Origin: Lichenostomus cassidix
Taxonomy: Eukaryota > Chordata > Aves > Passeriformes > Meliphagidae
NCBI GenBank assembly: GCA_008360975.2
Contig: CM039199.1
Span: 434,001-498,000, forward strand
Direction of reading: 5' to 3'
Length of the DNA stretch: 64,000 bases
In this document: positions 1-11,895 of the stretch, piece after piece
How positions within the stretch are numbered: the stretch's first letter is position 1
How the letters are laid out: each line of letters begins with the position of its first letter
Translations under genes and position numbers: made by a program
Notes under the pieces: model-generated
Told to the model about the DNA's origin: nothing
Database searches by the model: none
Seen by the model: only the letters and a program-made list of their open reading frames with translations

Positions 1-3000
1 TACAGTCTAATTACCACAGAAAATGCTTACATGAAACAACGAGAAATGTTAGAACAGACCCAAAGGTAAAATCAGTGGGGACCTTTTGAACAAGCAACTC
101 GTAAGAGACTTTGTTCTGCCTGCAGGGAAGGAGAAAAGAAGGCCCTGAGTTGGTCATCTGGATTTACTAAAAAAAAGAAAAATAAGTAAACAAGCAAAAA
201 AAAAAAATCCCCCCCAGCCCACAAAGCACAAAAATACTTCTTAATTTTGTAAATTTACATCTGGTGCTTTCCAAAGAAGGCCTGAAGGCCTTTGAGCTAG
301 AAACACTGACGTCATGGCTACTGTGAACCTTCACACAGTTGACTGCAGGAAGCATTGGGAAAATATAAAGCCCTACCAACACTCAATAGAATTTTCTACA
401 CATGAAAAATATGTCTAGCTCAGCACAGGCAATTTTTCAAGAGCAGGCAACCTGGCAATTAGCCAAAATACTATTAAGGGCCTCCTCCTCCAGCTGACAT
501 TAGTGTTCAAGTCTCTCCCTTGTTGCCAGGTCTATCTGGGAGATTCCATACAGGAAGCAGCCTAGAATGTGTTGTTAGTATACATAACATGCTATAATAT
601 TTTTTGATTGCTGCAGTTTCAAGTTTTCCATATTTTTGCAGCTTGGGAGGACTCAGTTGGCCCAGCTCAGCCACAGAGCAAGGACCTGTTGTGCAAGATG
701 ATGTAACTGCACATTTTTACTAAAACCAAAACCCATTCCCTGCCCACACAGCTTCCAGTGTCAGTTACCACAGCACATGCTGGGCAGGCAGAATGCAGGA
801 ATGGGGAGATGGGACAGAAACACAGGAAGAGGAGATAGCAGCAAAACAAATCTCACCAGGCCCTTTGAGTCATCTCCTGCCTGGATGGCAAGCAGAGCGC
901 TTACGAGCTGTCATAAGCAGATGAGATTTCTAAGTGCCCTTTGTCAGATACCACCCATAACACTAAGCAGAATTTGGGGGTTGAAGCCTTGAGGCCAGAG
1001 GTGGTGGGGTTTCCCTGGTAAAAAAATAGAGACCATACTTGGACCAACAGGGACTTCTCAGATAGCTTGGCTTCTGCTCTTGATCACATGGACTTTCTAA
1101 CTGGTGAGCAGTGCAGGAGCCATCTCCTGCTTGCCCTGAAGCACTGTTTGTCTGGAACTGAGGTCCTCAGAAGGAATGGATTATTTTATGAAAAACTTGA
1201 ATTCAAGGAGATGGTCTGTATTTTTACCTTGAACATTTCTCTCAGCAGCAACCAAGGTACAGGTCCCCAGCAGTTCTCTGGGAGACCCTGCTGTTCTGAG
1301 TCTGAATTTTGTCTGAGAGCAAAATTTCTCATAAAGTATACTGAAGTTCATCACCCAAGTGTCTGCATGTGAATTGTGTCCAAATCACACTGAAACACTC
1401 AACAACAATCAGTTTTGGGAAACAGAAATTGAAAATATGTAGAAACGGTTTAGGTGAAAGGAATGTAATTATGCACTGTGAAAAACGGTTCATGAAGATC
1501 TGCACTGCACTCAGAGGAAAAATAAAGGAGGATTTCTAATCATGTGAGTCATGTTTTATGCAGTTACTACAAACTATAGCAAGATATTTCAGTATTATTT
1601 TATTTAGATGGTGGAAGTTTGTTCTTAAATAATTTGTGGTCTTTTCTGATACAATAAAAAAAGCCCCAAATTACCTTATTTAGTTCTCAAAGATGAATGT
1701 ATGGTAGCCTTTTCCAAATGGATTTTAACATGCAGTATCTAAGTTTTTGGCAATAAAACCTCACTTTAAAAATATATATATAATTTAGATTAAAATTGTC
1801 TTTCATGATTTGTATGACATTGCACTGCTGCAAATCTAACATTGCTGTTGGCAGAATTATGCTCTTTCAAAAAGATCTGAAGTTCAACAGCATCTTGACC
1901 TCAGACTAGGGCTTGTAACAGCTGCTAAGATCTAAAATAGCAGATAATAAAGGCCTAATTGAATGATGTAATGGCAATACCCTGGGTAAATATGCCCAAG
2001 GCAAGATGAATCCAGTGTCGCAGTTGTTTGTACTACCGTTTGCTTTTCTTCCGTAGGCGGAAAATATTAAGTTCTTAGCACGTCTGTAGCTCTGGTGTGA
2101 AACCAGGGTCAGCGTGCATTACTGGGGTCCCTTTCAGACCCAGTACAGAAGGGATACAGCAATTTGTTCCAGCTCCCAAGCTGCACTTTTGAGTGCAGAC
2201 TCTGTTTAAAGGTATGAGAGCAAGAGGTATCATCCGGTCAGTTGCTGATTTTGACCAAAAGGGAAGCCTCCACATTTCTTAACAGTCTTAACCAGTCTGC
2301 TCTGAGATGAAAGTTACTAAGTAACTATTATTATCCGAGAACTCCTTGCTTAAGTTAAACCGGCCTTTTTGACCCAGGGACAGTAATGCTTCTTTAGACA
2401 AACAGGTTAACAAAGGCACAGAAAGGCAGGCAATGATCCAAGGTCACACCATTAGTTATTATCATTTTGGAAGTACAATTTGTAGGCCACTGCTTGTTCA
2501 CAAGACCTCTACAAGGTTGTCTGAGGCAGACAGACAGGATGGGTTTACAAGTTGCTTACGCTTCAGAGACAGTTGATTTCTTAAAAACAAAATAAAAATC
2601 AGTTATCTAAGAAAAATCACATGTAATATATTAAAATGAAAATAAAAATTAAAAGAAAGGCAGAAAAAACTTCACTAATTATAGTTTCTGAGCTTGCTTA
2701 TGAAAAATTACTCATTTAATTGAAAAGTGTGATTTATCAGGCTAATTTCCTTCTAGCAACCAGGGACCTTTCAAAACTAGATTGCAGTTAAAATGCCAGC
2801 ATTTCAAAACATTTTATTCAACTATCAAATAAGCTAATAAAGACTTCAATTTACTGTTGAGGTACAAAGTGGGCTGAGCAGGTCAGACACTTCATGCTCC
2901 CAGGGCAGCAGGGGTACCGATGAGACTTTGCTGTGCCGCAGCTCCTTGGAGAGGCCAAGTCCTGCAGGAGAGCTGAGGGAGGCCACAGTAGTCAAAGGAT

Positions 3001-3537
3001 GTGCAGAGGCAGCTCCCCCTGTGCACAAAGCCACATTACCCCAACCTTAACAGCAGCAGAGAGCTCCAATTAAACATTCACACACCAGCTTGCAAATTGA
3101 GATTGTCCAACTAAATATCTTGGTCAGGGAGGACAAAATGTCACAACTGCCCTGCCTATGTTCTATGCTTTGGTGATACTTTACAGCTACTGTCCTAGAA
3201 GAACAGAAAACAATGGGACTTGCAGTACTGGCCTGGGGAAAGGAAACTGGCACTTGTAACCAGTGTCACGTAGCCTCTTGATAGAAAGGATGAAATTGCA
3301 TGTACCTGTCATGTGTAGCTGGCCATAGCGACTCCCCAGCTGCAGAACACACCAACTTCAAAGTACCTTGCCAAAACTCATACACCATGAAGTGGCAGCT
3401 TTGCACTGTCCCCCTCTAAGGTAAGCAATATATACTCAAATTTGGTCTATGAGAAGCCAAACATAAATATCTGGTCTCGGTATTTTTATTCAATTCCTCC
3501 TTCTATTAGCTGGTGTCTGGCAAAGCTTGTCTCCATC
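1..3537. other. Non-coding flank, no gene seen
   Basis: AT-rich bird-type intergenic or intronic DNA. Open frames here are short, lack coding character and are closed by frequent stops on both strands. I see no convincing splice-flanked exon, RNA gene or intact repeat. Confidence 0.5.
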
Positions 3538-4429
3538 TGTTACGTCAGGACTTTTGTTTTCTTTCTCTTATGGAATTTTGTCCCATCTGTTGCAAAGATA
3601 CCCTATCTATGGGTACTTAAGACTGACAAAAGATGTGGCCAGGGTGCAGGAAGGAGAGCACGTGGCTGCTGCTAGCTCACTTGCTCTTGAGGAATTGGAA
3701 GGGGACAGTGGAGCTGCTGTTTTTCTTTCGCTGCAATTGCAGAAGCTGTGCACTGCCTTCTCTGACTTGCTGGATGAGCCTCCGTTTGGGAAAAGCACGG
3801 GATCCTCTTCCCCCTCCCGGAGTGCGTGTCTCCCCAGCTGCGTTCACAGCTCCTACGAAGGGGCCCAGCTGTTGCTGCCCCACGACCCCACCTGCCAGGA
3901 CACACTACAGCTTCTGCCATAGCTACAGAGTTTCTGCCACCTTTTGCTTGCCTGCATGGGTGAGCCATTCCTGCCGTTCCAGTTTGTGGCTCTGAACTCG
4001 CTGCTGCTCCCCATCCTGCCGTCCAGCCCTCCCGCCATTATCAACCATGTGACACAGGGAGCTCACCTTGTGCCACAGCGCCCCCTGCAGCTGCACAGGC
4101 AGTCATTGCACCTGCCCTGCCCAGCTGGGAGCCCAACAGCGCCCCTGCTGGCGGTGAACGTAATAGCACCAAAGGGAAGGGTGTCTGGCAGCCCAGAGCA
4201 AGCTGCCACCAGGTTTCTGGTTTTGTTTGTTGTTGCTACTGTTGTTGCTTCTTTGCTTTGTTATAGGTACTAGTAAAGCACTGTTATTCCTTTTCCCATA
4301 TCTTTGCCTGAGAGCCCTCGATTTCAAAGTTATAATACTCTGGGATTATAGAGGGAAGGGGGGGTCACATCCTCTATTCTAAGGGAGGTTTCCACCTTCC
4401 TTAACAGATGGTCCTTTCAAACAAAGACA
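3538..4429 (-). mobile_element. Solo LTR, ERVL-type family (family B), minus strand
   Basis: Read on the minus strand the element starts TGTCTTTGTTTGAAAGG and ends CCTGACGTAACA, giving TG...CA termini. It is flanked by CCATC (3533-3537) and CCAAC (4430-4434), a 5-bp target duplication with one mismatch. It aligns along its length, with many differences, to the plus-strand LTR at 20,539-21,470: both share the opening TTTGAAAG block, the CAGGCAAAG-ATATGGGAA region and the AGCAGGGGCGCTGTTG block. Five-base duplications are usual for class III (ERVL) elements, so the class is an inference. It is older than the copy in ERV1, judging by indels. Frames through it are not genes. Confidence 0.8.
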
Positions 4430-7400
4430 CCAACTCTTGGAGATTACTTGGCTGCAGCCACTCCTATGAACCCCTCATTTTCATTTAACACCTAGGTGCA
4501 TTAATAAGTTGAACCTATGACTTTGCTGGAAACATTCAAAGTCTGGAAAGTAATGATTAGTAACAGAAAGAGGAAAAGTAGTGCATGTGTTGCTCAACTG
4601 AACCATCACATGAGATAGAAGCTGAAAGTTTCCTAGCCAAGATGCTGATCCCACTGGTTAGTTGATCAGGTGAGCTACTTACACCAGTTTGCTGCAATAA
4701 GCATTATTGAAACAGACCCAGTCCAGCTCATTAGCTCTACACGATGACAGATGAAATTACTAAAGTCATGTTCACCTTATGAAGGCTGACAATCACTGTT
4801 GTTACAAAACTGAGAAAGCATGGCTCAGGATGTGGGAAGGACATCTTCACAGCTACTAGAAGGTGTTAAAGATGACTTCATCTTCTCATTTACTTCTGAT
4901 ACTGAAATAAGCAGTTGAAGAAAATACTCCCTCCCCACCTCCCTGTCCCAAACCACAAGCCTCCTGAAGATCAACACATCTGCAAACACATTCTGCAAAC
5001 CTCAGGGAAGAAAGCCAGATTGCAGCCTGCCTTATCTCTTCTGACTGGCTAAATGTATTTCAGGCCTCAAGCATCACATGACTGTACATAACATGTGAAT
5101 ACAATAACTAACATGGCTTTTATAACAGATCAGCAGGAATCAGCAGTGTTGAACAAACACCCTTATTTGCAAAAGCACCTTCCCAGCCCATGAAGCAGGT
5201 GACCTTGTCTCCCAAGGGTTAGAGTGCAGAGTTAATGATCCGCAAATTAAAGATCTGAAATTTATCCACAGCTCCCCTCTTAACTGCACCATTTTGCACC
5301 AAATCAAACAAACACTGTCACTGCTCTATAGAAACCCAGTGCTGTAAGAGAGGCCAGAGTGCAGGAGGCAGAGGACGTACATTTTCTGCAAGAAGGCATT
5401 TGCTAGTGAGGACGAGATTTCATGAGAAAGCATAGATCAGTATCTTGTTCAATGTCCTTTGTTCTACCTCCCACTGAGGAACATAGTGCATATCTCACAG
5501 TCTACCATATGATCAGGTAGGGCTCCACAGTGGTCTGGGGACTCCTACGGTCCAGTCCAATCTATAAACCAGTAGCATTTTCCAGAAGCTGCATAATACA
5601 CACTAGAAAGTTCTGATCATTACAGGACAGAATCCTGTAGGCTCTGCTGGATCACAGGATTCAAAAGATTTAGTTCCTTGTGAAATGCCCTGCATATGAA
5701 AAAATCCCCTGCATATGGAAAAATCCACTTGCCTCTCACATTCTCAATAAACTACATCTCATATCTCAATAGTCAGAAGGCCTTATTTCCCTATACGTTT
5801 CTAGAGTAATCTTATGTGCACAGAAGGCAGTACACTTCTGACCACACTACGCTTCTTTTACAAGGGGCGTAGCTAAGTTGAGCTCACTGGGTTTTGTTAT
5901 TGACACATGAGGACCCCCTGAATCTGTTGGTCAATATAACCTCTGGATAAATCCTGTGGACTTTTGACTTTCTGGGCCTGGAACAACATGCTCTTTCCTC
6001 GCTAGGGAGTTTTTGGCTGTGGCATTTACTGCTGTTGAAAATGGCTTTAGAAGTTGCAGCCTGCCCTAAGAGACTAATTCCTACACATTTGCTGTGCTAG
6101 TCAAAGCTTTTGTCTGGCCACAGGATGGATAGGGAGCTCCTGTGGCAGAAGTTCAACAAAGAGGAGGAAACGGAATATTTTAAATCCACTCTAAGGCCTG
6201 CCTTCTTTACGAGAAGCTAAGGCTAGCAGGCAGGGATCCCAGTTAGGCAAGGTGGCTTTGGTTCGGATGAAGTAGGGCCTGTTGGTCATTTGTCTCTAAA
6301 AGACAGCAAGCCTGAGCCAACATGTCCAGGTCTCTCTCGGCAGAAGTTCTAACAGGGAAGCAGCCTAGTCTTTCTAACCACCTCCATTTCCTCCAGCACA
6401 TTATCAGCATCCATTCCCTCCTGTTTCAGCAGGGCCTTTTTTACATGAGTACTTCGATACAAATGAGCCTTCCTGCAGCCATTTAGAAGATAAGGCTCAG
6501 TTGTTGTCATAGTTCCTAACACGGGGTCTTTCTTTAAATATGTCAGCCCTTTTAATTCCAGACAACACATTCCAGCAAATACTGGAAAATACTCTCCTCC
6601 TCTTGCCTCTCATACCAGCATAAAGTTTTTAACCCATTGGTATCCCTTGAAAAGAGATAAAAAAGCCCTTCAGTCTTTATTTTAAGAGCAAAATTTTACT
6701 AGTAGTAATCTGAGTGCCATGAGGATCTAAAGCTGAATTGAATAACAAAGTCTGTTAGACAGCAGGGGAAAAACCACTGAGATATTTTAAAATGGAATAT
6801 TACAAACACTAAAAACAAACAGTCCAAAGAAATGGGACGGCAAGACACACAGGGGAGCAAGTAGAAGAAGGCAAAGTCAACTACATTCAACTGTGTAGAA
6901 AGTTGGCTCTACATGAAACAGTTCTCACCTAGGCTTAATCATGGCTTTCCCTTGCGACTGGCCCCAATAAAAAATAACAGCAACAACATGAATAATCCCA
7001 GATTTAGGGATCAAAGGAGAAATTCAGGCACACCATTCTGTCATACAGTCACACATAGCCCCTTCCCAACTGCTTTCTCTCCCAGTGCTGTAACCACCCA
7101 TGTCCTTGTCTTGAGTCCTGTCAGATTTGAATAGTGAATATAAAGCAGGCTGTTTTCAAGGTCCCATTTCTGCCTGTATCAGCCAGCATGTAACACACTT
7201 CTTTACACTCAGAGTCACTTTTTCAAATTTCAGTTAGTTACTTCAGGGCTGTGTTTCAACTTATGCTGTTACTTATTTTAATGAACTCTGCCTATTCTAT
7301 CATTTGGTTCAAAGTAGGAGATCTTTGGAGCTGTTATGCTGCACATAAATACAGAATGATACAGCAAAGTAACCTAAATGGAATGAGGCCAAACAACATG

Positions 7401-8083
7401 TAAACATGTCTAACAAGGAGGGAGGGGAGAAAGTGCAGAGGGGAATGGGTGGGGAGAAGTGAGATGCAATAAATACTGTGTGAAGAAAACCAATGCTCCT
7501 TACTATACATAAGGCTTGGCAAACAAACAGGAGGACAGCTCTAACTGAGATGGGAAACCAGGGTCTGGCAATCAGGTAGATGGACAGCGAAAGCCATTTA
7601 CTGAATTGGCAACTGATTTTTTTTTTCTAGTGGCCTGTTTTCAGGGGGGCAAACATAGTCCTAGAAAAAGAAATATGCAATAAATGGTTCTTTTTTTTTT
7701 TTTTTCATTTCTGTTCATGACTTGCAGAAAGCAGACAAGGAAAAAAAATACAGAGTTACATCAAGAAGAGAGTCTTCAGACAGATACTTGCTTCCTAATC
7801 TCCTCATTACCTGAAGACTAAGCCTTCTGAGTTCTGTACATTAGCTAGAGTCTCCTTACCTCTCTTCCCATAAAAGTCACATTCATTTCTTACTCTTTAA
7901 ATGGAGTGAGTAAGCAGTGATTTTAATTATGTGCTTCTCGGGTAATGCAGAAGGAGGTGGTGGAGTGGACTAGGCCTGTGTGTTTACCGAAAGTGTCTCT
8001 ATGGCTTTGAGAGATCACTTTGGCCAGCACTGCTGTGGGGCTGTGCAGGAAGACTGTCTTCACACCTGTGCCAGTGGAAGGCG
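4430..8083. other. Non-coding stretch, no gene seen
   Basis: No supported exon, RNA gene or complete repeat. Short open frames are scattered on both strands and show no domain or codon-use signal. There are poly-T runs near 7,618 and 7,690. Confidence 0.45.
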
Positions 8084-8128
8084 CGCGCACACGCACACAC
8101 ACACACACACACACACGCACACACTCAC
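8084..8128. repeat. (CA)n microsatellite
   Basis: A near-perfect CA dinucleotide run with a few CG interruptions. The apparent open frames crossing it on both strands are produced by the repeat. Confidence 0.9.
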
Positions 8129-8147
8129 TCAGGGAGCTTTTATAGCT

Positions 8148-8525
8148 TGTGCATTTTACCAGAGACAAAGAATCCAGAGCACTTGGTCACTTGGATATTC
8201 TGTTTATTCCGAAGGGGTCCAGGGGTGAAAGAGAAAGTGTACCTCCAGGTTCTTCTAGATACAGAGATACAGGGCCAATAATCTGAGGGTACAGGGGTGG
8301 ACAGAAGGCGGGGGGATATAACAACCAATGGGGAGAAGGGAGGGGTGGAGTGAGGGATCAGGTTAAGGCCAATCAACATAGGAGGATTTACATAGTCTAG
8401 GGAGCAATCATTCAATTCTCAAAGTGGGTATCTCAAACTTCAGAATCTTCCCACCATCGAGTTTCTGCTGCCCCGGGACATCTGGGCTCCCCAGCAGTTC
8501 TCAAGGTGGTCTCATCCACCACAAG
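8148..8525 (-). mobile_element. Probable LTR, minus strand, ends uncertain
   Basis: On the minus strand this stretch has LTR architecture. A pyrimidine-rich promoter-like region contains a GTTATATCCCC TATA-like box, then an AATAAA signal (about 8,199-8,204), then a short tail ending ATGCACA at 8,148. A CCACCACA near 8,519 could be the complement of the TG start, but I could not find a matching target duplication, so that end is approximate. It might instead be a truncated internal fragment of another repeat. Confidence 0.45.
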
Positions 8526-9130
8526 GCTCGGGCAGAGCTATAAATGGCATAAACTTCTAAGGCAGAAATAACACAAAATTGGTTCCCATATTTGCGGAAC
8601 AAATAGATTAGTTGCAGGTAAGGCAATATAGTCACAAGAATATTTCACTGCCTAGGCTAAATAACAGAAAGGTGTCACCAATGGAGTAATTTGTCCCAGG
8701 GGAAAATGATAATGGAATAAATACTACACAGTATTAGTTTAACTTAGCAGGACATAATGAAGCCTAAGGAAGAGTAGAAGTCCAAGAGGTTTTTGCCTCT
8801 TCCTTATAACCAACTGCAGCCATGGAAGCACCTTATCTTGTTCTCCAAGTTCTTGGACATGAACTTCTAACTAAGCATACCAGATCTCCCCCTACTGAGG
8901 AGCTATCACAACCACAATTAAATAGTTAGGGAATTTCTTTGGCAAAATACTTCTCTATTGGAAAGTGCTGATTTGTTGAAAACAAAGCTTTCTGTGGAAA
9001 ACTGTCAGCTTGAATGAAATATTAGCTGGAAGATGTTCCTCTGCTCACAGTGCAATTGCTTGGCAAGACCAGGAAGATCCAGCATTCCTTCTGGGGTCTT
9101 TCTGCACCAGCCACACACTGCATGGACAGA

Positions 9131-9152
9131 TGGACAGACAGACAGACAGACA
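9131..9152. repeat. (GACA)n microsatellite
   Basis: About five uninterrupted ACAG/GACA units. Confidence 0.85.
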
Positions 9153-9573
9153 AGTACAACCCAGAAAGGGCAGCCTCTTTAGTGCAGAAAGCCAGATTTA
9201 GAAGTGTTTGAACCTGGCTGTTTCCCTTGGGCTACTACCATTTGAGAAGAGAGTTGGTTCCTGTCTCAGTCTTTTTCTCCAAAAGGTAGGCTTAGATGCC
9301 TTGTTCTTCTTTTTCAAAAAGAGAACAAACAAAAATACAAAATCCTTAAACTTTTCCTAAAACAACACCCTGTTTCCACTCTCTAGTTTTAACACAAATT
9401 ATGTCATTGCACTCACACTATGGATTTGATAATTATTTTGGCTAAAGAAAACTAAACAAACAAGGACAAAACCTTGTAAGTCTTGTGATAATTTCTAATA
9501 TAATTTAGAAAGATTAAGTATAAGACTTAAAATGAAAGAAACTCTCCCTTGCTCTCTAGCCTGAGACTGGGTC

Positions 9574-9621
9574 TTGCATGCACACTTTGCATGCACACTT
9601 CTCTCCTTGCATGCACACTTA
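9574..9621. repeat. Three spaced copies of TTGCATGCACACTT
   Basis: The 14-bp unit TTGCATGCACACTT, which contains the palindrome GCATGC, occurs three times in under 50 bp. The first two copies touch and the third follows a short TCTCTCC spacer. Confidence 0.8.
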
Positions 9622-9806
9622 GTTGTCAGCACTGTTTCACCAAATCAGTGGAACAAGGTGCAAGCTGGGCTACCTGACCAGTGAAACAGTGTTTTCTGAT
9701 GATGTTTATGAACTTTAAAAGTCTGTCTAAAAGGGCCAGATACTCCTTTTAGATGATGTGGCTACAGTAACATTTGTTTCCAGTAATATAACTGCAGGAA
9801 TTAATT

Positions 9807-9829
9807 TTTTTTTTTTTTTTTTTTTTACC
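9807..9829. repeat. Poly-T tract
   Basis: A run of more than 20 T. It could be the tail of an old minus-strand retroposed sequence, but nothing recognisable adjoins it. Confidence 0.85.
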
Positions 9830-11801
9830 TCTGATGGAAGACCGGAAGGCTCTTTCTGGTTCTTGAATCTCATTCTCTTGAGATTGTTTAAATCCTTTCC
9901 CAAAGATCTCAGACCCTGTATATACCAAGGACTTTTAAAACACAGTTCAGCTGCTTGGCAAATTCTTAGTGAGCTCAACCTGAGTGTGTGCTTGTCCATG
10001 CACATGGCTGTATGGGAGCTGTTGCTGTTGGAGCCCAGGGCAGTGTGCTGCACTGTGGTGCTTCTGGCAGCAGATGCATGTTTCACTGTAGCTGTCATGA
10101 GTCTGAAAATAACTGTGCCTCCCCCTGATTCTGTATTTCCAAGGCAGCATCCTTATCTAGCTTCAAGTCCCTATCAAACAAAGACAAAAAACAAATAAAG
10201 AATGACCTTTTGAATATATATATATATGTTACCTATAAAACATGCCATTTAAAAATATATTTTGGTTTATTTGTCTGGAAGCCACAGGCCATGGAAACAG
10301 GATATAGACAAAGTCTTACAGCCACTACTTGCTGGAATACAGCTGAGTGTAAATTAATTGAGGTTCCAAGCAGCAAAGAAGACCTGTCCACAAACTGTGA
10401 GCCCACAGCCACCTTGACTCAAGTCTGCAGTTAGGATTAAGACTGAACCACAGCCATTTCAAACATCATGGCATTATCTCACCTTAAGTCCTTTTCCTGG
10501 TCCAAAATAAGGTTTATATGGAACAGTATTTTGTGACTGGCATTTTTATGTACCTCATTTTCTGTACACAATGACTGTTGTGGCAACAAGTGATAATGCC
10601 TTGTACTTCAGAGTTGGCTGATGTATAAGCCAATTCAGAGGCAACTGCCCAGGGAGAAAGCAGCAATGACCCATGCATTAGCCATATAGAGGGGGTTGGG
10701 AAGAGTTAGAGCGTGCTGCTGTGCCACCAATCTTCTCAGCAATTAGAAAAAGAAAGGTTGGCAGAGACACTTGGTCCCCAGCTGTGTTTCCCATCAAGCT
10801 TTTGAGCTGTACAATTCAAGGGCTAGAAAAGGCAAAAAAATTCGAGAGTCACCTGGTGAGACGAGTAGGCTCTTTGCCAAAGCATGGGTCAATGGAAATC
10901 TGCTGTGACCAAAAGAGTAACTAATACAGAGATTGCTCCCATGTCACAGTGTCTATTAACATAGTGACTTCCAGTGTCCACATGACCACATCTGACTGAT
11001 GAGGTGACCATGATTCAATCAGTAATGTGTATACACCACATTTGGTACTATCATAGATGTAAGAAGGTACATCTAGAAAGGGAATAGCAAATCTATTACC
11101 CCAATTAGTATAAAGAGATTATTTTCCTAAAATGCAAATGCTGAAGGTCAGTTTGATGCCAATCACTTATTTTTAACTTTTTTTTATTGCTTCGTAAGAT
11201 TTTTTCATGCAAATGCTAAGTGTTCCAATTGCTTAGATAATCCAGTCTAAATATGTATAGGCTTTGTATGAAGTTATGGCTTGGTTATAGCTTTTGACTA
11301 ATGGTAGGAAAGATGCATAATATAATCTTGTAAGGCTTGACTGAGTCACGCTTCCAGATCAGATTTTGGCACACTTGTCATCTCTGTATGTAGACTCTCT
11401 GACACAGATTTACAGCCTTTTAAATCTGTTTATTCCCAACTTTCAGTCTAAACTTTTCCTTGGAAACAAAAAAATATCCATGAGAAATTAAAATACATGC
11501 ATCAACTAGTTGGTCACAGAAGACTTCATCTGATAGGCAAGAAGAATATTCCTATTACACTGTTGTTGCCCAATCCAGAAGCAAAGGTTCTTTATGAGAA
11601 AGGTATGTTGCTAGCAGTGCAGACTTTCCAGAAACTAAAATTCTGTGAATGTAAATGGCTTGATACTGAGGAGAAATAACAGTTTAGGTCACTATTGGAA
11701 AGCTAGAGTGTTGTTTTTTTTTCCTTTTTATCACTCAAAAGAGAAAAAAGGAACTTCTAGTCAAGCATCTTTGCTGTAAGGTATAAGAAATTATTACAAG
11801 T

Positions 11802-11895
11802 GGATTTTTTTTTGTTTGTTTTTTTTTTTTTTTTGTTTTGTTTGTTTTTTGTTGTTGTTTTTTGGTTGGTTGGTGTTTGGGTTTTTTTTGGTTTC
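11802..11895. repeat. T-rich low-complexity tract with GTTT units
   Basis: Almost pure T with interspersed G (GTTT, TTGTTG, TTGG units). No coding signal. Confidence 0.85.

Noticed and set aside
3527..4273. Several 100-130 codon frames on both strands
   Set aside because: All fall in the minus-strand family-B solo LTR.
7923..8228. Open frames with Thr-His or Val-Cys repeats
   Set aside because: They are translations of the (CA)n microsatellite.
9727..10198. Overlapping 123- and 146-codon frames on opposite strands
   Set aside because: Both cross a poly-T run (Phe or Lys strings) and show no recognisable domain or splice context.
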